Assembly: GCA_003476705.1 (NCBI GenBank)
Contig: DMVM01000076.1
Span: 1-6,122 of the forward strand
Length of the DNA stretch: 6,122 bases
Direction: 5' to 3'
Origin: Coprothermobacter sp.
GTDB lineage: Bacteria; Coprothermobacterota; Coprothermobacteria; Coprothermobacterales; Coprothermobacteraceae
The position numbers were made by a program, and so were the translations under genes. Shown in pieces: positions 1 to 4,898 of the stretch (position 1 is its first letter; every line of letters begins with the position of its first letter). A model generated the notes under the pieces. The model worked only from the letters and a program-made list of their open reading frames with translations, was not told the DNA's origin and did no database searches.

Positions 1-1036
1 CAATGGCAGTATAGGCTCTGACAAATTGCAGAGGTGTGAGAGCGACTCCTTGGCCAAAACCTGCGTTGAGGAGACTGGCTTGTGTATTTTTAGGCAAAAT
101 GGACCTAGCTTCACCAGGGAAGTCCAGTACAGGTTCATCCATGCCATAACGTTTCAGGCCAGCTATCAACCTGTCGTAGCCAGTCTTCTTTGCCACTGTG
201 GCCATGTAAATATTGCTGGACTGCTGAAGAGCCTTAGTTAGATCTACGGTTCCAAGGAATTTCCAATCTCTTATGGTTATCCCATCTATTTGAGTAACTC
301 CAGGAGAATAAACTGTAAAAGAAGTATCTATGGCGCCTACATCGAGCGCCCATGCCATGACTAAAGGCTTGAAGATGGAACCAGGCTCAAATAACTCTTG
401 GTATAGCGGTGAACTACCTGCTTTGTTTTTTGTAAAAGCTGATGCTGCCAGAATGTCCCCTTTGTTTGATATGATCACTATCCATGCTCTTTCTGGCCCC
501 AACTCATCTGCAATTTTCGAAACGTAATCATCGGTGATTTTTTGTAAACCTGCATCGATTGTTGTCTCCACCGTAGGTTGAGTGGAGGTCTTGGAGAAAA
601 CGAATCTGGTGCTCAGAACCAGATCTAGAGCAGCCTCGAGTCCGGTGTTGCCTCCGGGAGTATGTGTTCCCACCAAGAATCGTGTGCTGTCTGCTTGCTG
701 CCGTTGTTCACGAAGTTCTACCCAGGCATAGGGAGTATCCACGTTTATGTGGGGCAGAGACTGTATTTCCTCGCACTTGAGCTGCACAATCTTCTCCAAT
801 TCTTCGTTACAGGAACTCTCAAGAAGTGCTTTAGGCCCCCATAAACGCTTTATTATGCTCGAACTATTATATGCGATGGCGCCTCCGCTTGAGGTTATGG
901 ATCCTCTTAGAACCAAAGAAGGTGACAAAGGTTTTTCTGCCTGATCATGGATGTATTCAATGGATGTAAAGACTGATATGAACATGATTACAAAAGCTGT
1001 AAACAGTAGCAGTGGTATCATTACGTAGCGTTTCAC
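1..1036 (-). CDS. Class B penicillin-binding protein (peptidoglycan D,D-transpeptidase), partial
   Basis: This is a membrane-anchored transpeptidase that cross-links peptidoglycan stem peptides on the outer face of the membrane. The 345 codons visible start at GTG 1036 and the C-terminal part lies beyond the left edge. Residues 1-4 are M-K-R-Y and are followed by a hydrophobic segment (about 5-25), the single N-terminal anchor. A degenerate RGxI motif is at R44-G45-S46-I47. NTGLE (130-134) and TTIDAGLQ (158-165) lead into the transpeptidase domain. The active-site SxxK is S220-I-F-K223 within EPGSIFKP, SxN is S273-S-N275, and GFGQG (326-330) precedes LTPLQ (333-337). The KTG box is not yet reached. 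The position of SxxK near residue 220 and the short N-terminal domain resemble PbpA-type proteins of about 490 residues more than long FtsI proteins, so I give no symbol. No Shine-Dalgarno sequence precedes GTG. The in-frame alternatives TTG 1057 and ATG 1021 lack one too, and GTG was chosen because it keeps the positive residues before the anchor. Confidence 0.9.
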   Translation of the reverse strand, partial: MKRYVMIPLLLFTAFVIMFISVFTSIEYIHDQAEKPLSPSLVLRGSITSSGGAIAYNSSSIIKRLWGPKALLESSCNEELEKIVQLKCEEIQSLPHINVDTPYAWVELREQRQQADSTRFLVGTHTPGGNTGLEAALDLVLSTRFVFSKTSTQPTVETTIDAGLQKITDDYVSKIADELGPERAWIVIISNKGDILAASAFTKNKAGSSPLYQELFEPGSIFKPLVMAWALDVGAIDTSFTVYSPGVTQIDGITIRDWKFLGTVDLTKALQQSSNIYMATVAKKTGYDRLIAGLKRYGMDEPVLDFPGEARSILPKNTQASLLNAGFGQGVALTPLQFVRAYTAI

Positions 1037-1039
1037 GCT
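1027..1039. repeat. Short inverted repeat over the start of the penicillin-binding protein gene
   Basis: AGCGT (1027-1031) and ACGCT (1035-1039) are perfect 5-base inverted arms around a TTC spacer. The repeat covers the GTG start codon of the minus-strand gene and lies directly beside the TATAAT box (1040-1045) of the plus-strand gene. It could be a small operator or a hairpin at the translation start, but repeats of this size arise often by chance. Confidence 0.3.
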
Positions 1040-1045
1040 TATAAT
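1040..1045 (+). promoter_or_regulatory. Candidate -10 box for the PfkB-family gene
   Basis: There is a perfect TATAAT at 1040-1045, 41 bases before the ATG at 1087, which would give a leader of about 35 bases. At the expected distance the -35 region (about 1017-1022) reads ATCATT and does not match TTGACA, so the promoter is supported by the -10 box and location only. It lies in the 50-base gap between two divergent genes, so the two promoters must overlap or the penicillin-binding protein promoter must lie inside the PfkB-family gene. Confidence 0.45.
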
Positions 1046-1072
1046 GTTAGCATGCAAGTTGCAGAAACCGAG

Positions 1073-1081
1073 AAAGGAGGG
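1073..1081 (+). promoter_or_regulatory. Strong Shine-Dalgarno site of the PfkB-family gene
   Basis: AAAGGAGGG, with core AGGAGG at 1075-1080, ends about 6 bases before ATG 1087. It fixes the start and predicts efficient translation, which matters because the product looks catalytically altered yet appears to be actively expressed. Confidence 0.85.
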
Positions 1082-1086
1082 ATGTT

Positions 1087-2022
1087 ATGATAATAACTGT
1101 TACATTGAACCCTGCAATTGATATGTGGCTGACGGTTCCAGCTTTGGAGAAAGGAAAGTTCGTTAGATCAGAAAAAGAGCGTTTGAATGCAGGGGGGAAA
1201 GGTGTCATCATTGCGAGGATTTTGCAGAAGCTAAACATGGGGCCTGTGGTGGCATCAGGCATTTTAGCTGGTAGAACTGGACTGACGCTGGAGGATTATC
1301 TTTCCAGGGAGAAAGTGCCCGCAAACTTTGTATTTTTACCAGGCTTTGACACCAGACTGAACATTGAAATTGTGGATAGCACCGACAATTCTGTTACTCA
1401 GATAAACACAACTGGTCCTTCCGTGTCTGAGGAACATGTCCAGCAACTCATAAACAATATTCTACGCATAAGCCATGCTAACGATCTAGCGGTTCTGGCG
1501 GGGCATGTACCTATGGGCTTGTCCGAGGATGCGTACGTGCAAATAGCAGACGCCTTGGAGAAAAAGGGCTTAAGAATAGTGGTCAACGCAGGCGCACAGT
1601 TTGTAAAATCTGTATTGGAGTCCACCAACGATGCGGGAATAGTGCTTGACCCTAAAGGACCTACTGGATTCCAGATAAATTCCTTGGATGACGAGGTTGA
1701 ATTGGTGAAAAAGTACCTAAAAGAGAGACCTGTTTTAAGTTTCTCGTGGTCAAATACCGAAAATGTCATTGGTATGAATGGAAAGATCTATCATGCCAGA
1801 ATTGTAAACCCTAACATTAGAACACTTTGGGGAGCGAACTCCGCGCTGACTGCTGGTTTGGTATACGGTATTCACGAAGGATTAGCTTCTGAGGAAACAA
1901 TTTCTTTGTCCATGGCTATGGCTTATTATGTGGCACGAGACCCATGGGCATTATTTGATAATCCAAATCCTTTTGATGAGATCACTAAGTTAAGAGATTC
2001 CATTGAGGTAAGGTTAATCTAG
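1087..2022 (+). CDS. PfkB-family carbohydrate kinase homologue, probably catalytically altered
   Basis: The 311-residue product has the usual length of the 1-phosphofructokinase/tagatose-6-phosphate kinase branch of the PfkB (ribokinase) fold. The N-terminal part is well preserved: TLNPAID (6-12), AGGKG (35-39), FDTRLN (87-92) and a TQIN-TTGP stretch (104-111) that matches the family's TEIN-xxGP. Several positions that normally build the active site are changed. The Asn after GGKG is I41. The GSLP loop reads G139-H-V-P142. DTSG reads N167-A-G169. The KPN segment reads D188-P-K190. The SLGxxG segment is not recognisable near 217-232. The nucleotide/catalytic motif GAGD reads G249-A-N-S252, with no Asp at the catalytic-base position. 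The frame is intact, so this is not simple decay. I infer a pseudokinase, regulator or altered enzyme. Family assignment is sure and the function is not. It is transcribed alone: the upstream neighbour is divergent and a strong terminator follows. Confidence 0.85.
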   Translation: MIITVTLNPAIDMWLTVPALEKGKFVRSEKERLNAGGKGVIIARILQKLNMGPVVASGILAGRTGLTLEDYLSREKVPANFVFLPGFDTRLNIEIVDSTDNSVTQINTTGPSVSEEHVQQLINNILRISHANDLAVLAGHVPMGLSEDAYVQIADALEKKGLRIVVNAGAQFVKSVLESTNDAGIVLDPKGPTGFQINSLDDEVELVKKYLKERPVLSFSWSNTENVIGMNGKIYHARIVNPNIRTLWGANSALTAGLVYGIHEGLASEETISLSMAMAYYVARDPWALFDNPNPFDEITKLRDSIEVRLI

Positions 2023-2051
2023 GCTCTTACCTCAATGGAATCCGTTTTTTT
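1996..2051 (+). terminator. Rho-independent terminator with a perfect 17-bp stem
   Basis: The left arm GATTCCATTGAGGTAAG (1996-2012) is perfectly complementary to the right arm CTTACCTCAATGGAATC (2026-2042). The loop is 13 bases, and CG then seven T (2045-2051) follow. The left arm encodes residues D304 to R309 of the PfkB-family protein and the stop codon sits in the loop, so the terminator is built into the end of the gene. The T-run is on the plus side only. In the opposite direction, for bpsA, the hairpin is not followed by a T-run, so it may act there as an RNA-end stabiliser rather than a true terminator. Confidence 0.92.
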
Positions 2052-2057
2052 AGGATT

Positions 2058-3092
2058 TTAACGTTCGGCTGTTACAAAAGCTTCGTCATCGTAATAAAGC
2101 TCATCGGATAATACTACTGTTCCGGTGATGAGGGGTTTCAATTCTTGTACAGCATAAACTCTGTAATAGTCGGAAGTGTAGAAGTAAACATCAGGCGCTC
2201 CTACGTTTACAGGTGCCTCGGTAACAACTCTGAAGCCTTGTGTCAGTAAGTCCTCGGCATCGAGGTCGTACTCGTGGAAATCTCTGATGATATCGGTGAT
2301 TACGAAACCCATTTCTAGGAGGCGCTTCTGTATTGCGTACCATTTTTTTCTACTGCTTTCCAAGTGAGTCAAACCGAAATAGCCCGTAGAATCTTCTCCG
2401 CGCAGCCCTTCTACACATCTTGAAAGGAAAAGAGTGATACCATCAATGGTCTCTACAGGATCTGTGATAAAAACATCGAAAGATTTACACAATTCTTCTC
2501 TAAAAGGATTTTGCACGTCATAAAGTTCAGCACTTATGTTCTTAAAGCCCAGGCTCTCAGCCTTTTTGTTGATGTATTCAACAAGTCTTTTATCTACTTC
2601 CAACACCTTTACTTTTCTTGGAAGTCCTGTGATACCAAGAGCTAATGATGTTAAATCATCATCTCCCACAATCAATATGTCTTTGTTTTCCAAATCGCCG
2701 AAACGATGTATGAGTGTTACACGTCTTATGGTATCTTCGGTGATCACATAACCTTGGTCATAATCCTTTATTGCTTTGGGACGGTCCTTTGTTATTTCTT
2801 GGAACTGTTTTGACCAGTTCTCATGAGGCCCCTTTAAAAGGATTGTCTTTCCATGGCATGCATCACAAACAGGTGAAACATAGGCAGACAAGTGTTCCTC
2901 GGCTGCAATAGCTATTCCTTTGTCAGTTAAGCTGAAGTGATGATCATGGGTGCTAACAATCCCTTCGGTTAATAAATTATTTAGCTCTTCTTCAAATTTC
3001 GGTAGACTATCATCCTGGAATCTGATAAGTTGCCAGTAGGACTTATCACCGGACAACAACGCTCTTATAAGGTTTCTCCTAATCCTGGTCAT
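2058..3092 (-). CDS. bpsA: Branched-chain polyamine synthase (N4-bis(aminopropyl)spermidine synthase)
   Basis: This cytosolic aminopropyltransferase adds aminopropyl groups from decarboxylated S-adenosylmethionine to spermidine, giving branched polyamines typical of thermophiles. With the start at ATG 3092 the protein has 344 residues, close to the roughly 350 of characterised BpsA proteins. Order: an N-terminal winged-helix-like region (about 1-60, ending SLTDKG), a Cys pair C76-D-A-C79 followed by HGK, the D110-YDQG segment, a Rossmann-like domain with the family-diagnostic G143-D-D-D146, the acidic end of a nucleotide-binding strand at E165-V-D167, and D211-P-V-E-T215 followed by FLSRC. 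The start is set by GGAGGTGA four bases upstream. An in-frame ATG at 3137 is 15 codons further out without a comparable site. The gene converges on the PfkB-family gene and diverges from acpS. I could not identify a convincing promoter. The protein belongs to the former DUF43 family. The exact product (bis-aminopropyl versus mono-aminopropyl) cannot be read from sequence. Confidence 0.9.
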   Translation of the reverse strand: MTRIRRNLIRALLSGDKSYWQLIRFQDDSLPKFEEELNNLLTEGIVSTHDHHFSLTDKGIAIAAEEHLSAYVSPVCDACHGKTILLKGPHENWSKQFQEITKDRPKAIKDYDQGYVITEDTIRRVTLIHRFGDLENKDILIVGDDDLTSLALGITGLPRKVKVLEVDKRLVEYINKKAESLGFKNISAELYDVQNPFREELCKSFDVFITDPVETIDGITLFLSRCVEGLRGEDSTGYFGLTHLESSRKKWYAIQKRLLEMGFVITDIIRDFHEYDLDAEDLLTQGFRVVTEAPVNVGAPDVYFYTSDYYRVYAVQELKPLITGTVVLSDELYYDDEAFVTAER

Positions 3093-3096
3093 GGGG

Positions 3097-3104
3097 TCAC
3101 CTCC
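3097..3104 (-). promoter_or_regulatory. Shine-Dalgarno site that sets the bpsA start
   Basis: On the minus strand GGAGGTGA, a near-perfect anti-16S match, lies four bases before ATG 3092 (seven from the GGAGG core). This selects ATG 3092 over the upstream in-frame ATG at 3137. Confidence 0.88.
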
Positions 3105-3150
3105 GTTAAAGATAAGTCTGTAAAATCCTATTAACACAACACTGTCGCGT

Positions 3151-3179
3151 TTGAGCAGCCAGAATGGTGCTTATATAGT
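3151..3179 (+). promoter_or_regulatory. Candidate sigma-A-type promoter of the acpS-nnr-dnaG cluster
   Basis: A -35 box TTGAGC (3151-3156) and a -10 box TATAGT (3174-3179) are separated by 17 bases. The expected transcription start near 3186 leaves only about five bases before ATG 3191, with no Shine-Dalgarno sequence. The acpS message would be nearly leaderless. The element lies in the 98-base gap shared with divergent bpsA. Confidence 0.6.
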
Positions 3180-3190
3180 ATAAATTATAC
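3178..3190. repeat. 13-bp palindrome abutting the acpS start codon
   Basis: GTATAA (3178-3183), a central A, and TTATAC (3185-3190) form a perfect inverted repeat that ends on the base before ATG 3191 and overlaps the 3' end of the -10 box and the predicted transcription start. It could be an operator controlling the cluster. It is AT-rich and in promoter sequence, so chance is possible. On the minus strand it contains a TATAAT without a matching -35 box. Confidence 0.4.
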
Positions 3191-3520
3191 ATGATGGGCA
3201 TAAGAGGCGTGGGAATCGACATAGTTTCCATGAGTCGGTTTGAAAAAGTTTATGCAAAACACGGTCAAAGGTTGATTGCTGAATATTTTGCTGAAGAAGA
3301 ACAGTCTATGCCGATAGCTTCTTTAGCAGCTCGCTTTGCTGCCAAAGAAGCCGTTAAGAAGGCACTAAATACTCCAAGTATTCTTTTCAAGAATATTGTA
3401 ATCGGCTCTCCCGCACGCGAGGCTAAAATAGTTGGCCAAGAATTTCAAGGCAGGGTGTGGGTATCCATAAGCCACGAGAAAGATAACGCCGTAGCCATAG
3501 CCATTTGGGAGGCGGATTAG
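3191..3520 (+). CDS. acpS: Holo-[acyl-carrier-protein] synthase
   Basis: AcpS transfers 4'-phosphopantetheine from coenzyme A to the conserved serine of apo-acyl carrier protein, activating it for fatty acid synthesis in the cytosol. The 109-residue product has the three family signatures. G8-I-D10-I-V supplies a metal-binding Asp. A TEEE-like EEE is at 35-37, and R48-F-A-A-K-E53-A-V-K-K57-A-L supplies the second metal ligand E53 and the lysine. V91-S-I-S-H95-E lies near the C-terminus. It is shorter than the usual 118-126 residues. The missing residues fall between the KAL helix and the SISH strand, where the usual GKP motif appears only as G72-S-P74. ATG 3191 or the adjacent ATG 3194 could be the start, and neither has a Shine-Dalgarno sequence. 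It leads a coupled cluster, one base before nnr. Confidence 0.93.
   Translation: MMGIRGVGIDIVSMSRFEKVYAKHGQRLIAEYFAEEEQSMPIASLAARFAAKEAVKKALNTPSILFKNIVIGSPAREAKIVGQEFQGRVWVSISHEKDNAVAIAIWEAD
3507..3512 (+). promoter_or_regulatory. Shine-Dalgarno site supporting the GTG start of nnr
   Basis: GGGAGG lies inside the final codons of acpS, nine bases before GTG 3522. No comparable site precedes the alternative ATG at 3546, so GTG is preferred. The arrangement couples translation of nnr to that of acpS. Confidence 0.65.
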
Positions 3521-3521
3521 T

Positions 3522-4898
3522 GTGATTCCTCTGGTTGGAAATAACATGAGGAGTATTGAGAGTATTCTTTTCGAGGATTACCAAGTTGAACCTGCTGCGT
3601 TAATGGAGGTTGCAGGCAGGAGCGTAGCCGAGCATGTTGTTAGTCTAGCGAATCCAAGAACAGTGGGCGTGGTAGCTGGCAAAGGCAACAACGGTGGAGA
3701 TGCACTCACCTGCGCACGTTTTCTACTGGATAGAGGAATAAAAGTTAAGGTGTTTTCTTTAGAGAGTTCTGTTCGCTTGACTTACTTATTGGATAACGGA
3801 GCTCTGGTTTGCAAAGACATAAAACAGCTGCAGGACTGTGATGTGCTCGTGGACGGTCTGTTTGGCTATGGTTTTAGACCGCCCGCGGGAGAGGTATATG
3901 CCACTTTAATTAATGAAATGAACGCTTTGTCGCTTCCCATAGTTAGCATTGACATGCCTTCTGGACTTCCTGCTGAAGGCATGGTGGAAGAACCCATCGC
4001 GCAGGCGGAACTAACAGTTTTTTTGGGTTTACCGAAGCTCAATGCTGTGACTGGATTGGGTTTAATGAGAGGTGGCAGGTTTGTCCTGGAAGGTCTTGGG
4101 TATGGTAGGTTCTTCGAAAGCCATGCTGAAAGTTTAGCGTATTTGATTGAATCTACCGATGCAGAAAAAATAATGGCAAGTGGAATAGTGAGGCCTTACC
4201 ATAAAAGAGAGGCAGGACTAGTTAGTGTGGTGGCTGGGTCAGAACACTTTCCTGGAGCAGCTCTTTTAGTAGTAAAAACACTTTTGCTAATGGGGGCAGG
4301 ACTTGTTTATATAAAAAGTGATCAGTACGTGGAAGAGCTTGTTATAAGTGAATTTCCTCAAGTAGTCAAAGGTGATGGACCAGGTATAAAAGTTATTGGC
4401 CCGGGTCTTGAAGATGTATCTTTGGCTTTATCTATGGCTGCCACAGATTTTCCAAAGGTCATTGATGCTGGTGGTTTGCGTTCAGAGGTGCTTGAGCACG
4501 CCAAAAACGCAGTGATAACGCCCCACGAAGGTGAGGCTGCGCGTCTTCTCAATACGAGCGTGGAAGAGGTAAGGAGGAATCGATATGAGACAGCGAAGCG
4601 CCTCTATGAGCGATTTGGACACGTAGTTTTGTTAAAAGGTCCTGGAACCATTATCTACGATGGCCAAAGGTGGCTCGTCATCCCTATTAACGAACCAAGG
4701 TTAGCTACAGGTGGTACGGGAGACGTTTTATCCGCTCTTATTGGTTTCTTTTTGAGCAGAGGCATGACCCTAGCTGATGCAACCGTATCGGCTGCTTATT
4801 TACATGCAAAGTGTGCTTCGGAGTTTTCCACGGGTTTGAATTTGAATAAGTTCATAGAAAGGATTGCTGAATCCTGGTGGCTCCACTATGACCGTTGA
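3522..4898 (+). CDS. nnr: Bifunctional NAD(P)HX epimerase / ADP-dependent NAD(P)HX dehydratase
   Basis: This metabolite-repair enzyme restores damaged hydrated NADH and NADPH. The N-terminal YjeF_N domain epimerises R- and S-NAD(P)HX and the C-terminal ribokinase-like domain dehydrates the S form using ADP. In the 458-residue product the epimerase half (about 1-205) shows LMEVAG (27-32), G53-K-G-N-N-G-G-D60, VDGLFGYG (110-117) and D144-M-P-S-G148. The dehydratase half (about 215-458) shows K228-R-E-A-G, the GAALL and GAGLV helices (245-262), GPGL (293-296), TPHEGE (333-338), KGPG (372-375) and T396-G-G-T-G-D401 with the catalytic-type Asp. The total is shorter than the usual 490-540 residues. 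The C-terminal half is compact between GAGLV and GPGL, and the common DADAL reads D315-A-G-G-L319. GTG start: see the Shine-Dalgarno site. The gene begins one base after acpS and overlaps dnaG by 11 bases. Confidence 0.93.
   Translation: MIPLVGNNMRSIESILFEDYQVEPAALMEVAGRSVAEHVVSLANPRTVGVVAGKGNNGGDALTCARFLLDRGIKVKVFSLESSVRLTYLLDNGALVCKDIKQLQDCDVLVDGLFGYGFRPPAGEVYATLINEMNALSLPIVSIDMPSGLPAEGMVEEPIAQAELTVFLGLPKLNAVTGLGLMRGGRFVLEGLGYGRFFESHAESLAYLIESTDAEKIMASGIVRPYHKREAGLVSVVAGSEHFPGAALLVVKTLLLMGAGLVYIKSDQYVEELVISEFPQVVKGDGPGIKVIGPGLEDVSLALSMAATDFPKVIDAGGLRSEVLEHAKNAVITPHEGEAARLLNTSVEEVRRNRYETAKRLYERFGHVVLLKGPGTIIYDGQRWLVIPINEPRLATGGTGDVLSALIGFFLSRGMTLADATVSAAYLHAKCASEFSTGLNLNKFIERIAESWWLHYDR

Noticed and set aside
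26..944. Several short plus-strand open frames at the left end
   Set aside because: They lie opposite the penicillin-binding protein gene, whose SxxK, SxN and GFGQG motifs are unambiguous.
1398..1769. Minus-strand open frame of 123 codons opposite the PfkB-family gene
   Set aside because: It is antisense to a full-length family member with a strong ribosome binding site, and its translation shows no recognisable motifs.
1087..2022. The PfkB-family gene as a pseudogene or sequencing-error product
   Set aside because: The frame is continuous over the normal family length and similarity continues to the C-terminal helices. The changes are substitutions at active-site positions, not frameshifts or stops.
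1996..2051. The hairpin as a bidirectional terminator for bpsA as well
   Set aside because: On the minus strand the sequence after the stem is TCTTAACTTAG, with no T-run, so only the plus-strand direction has a complete terminator.
3093..3137. N-terminal extension of bpsA to an in-frame ATG at 3137
   Set aside because: The near-perfect Shine-Dalgarno GGAGGTGA lies between that ATG and ATG 3092 at ideal spacing for the latter, and homology to the family begins after 3092.
3184..3189. Minus-strand TATAAT as the bpsA promoter
   Set aside because: It has no matching -35 box at 16-18 bases (the hexamer at 17 bases reads CCACGC) and is part of an AT-rich palindrome, so the match may be incidental.
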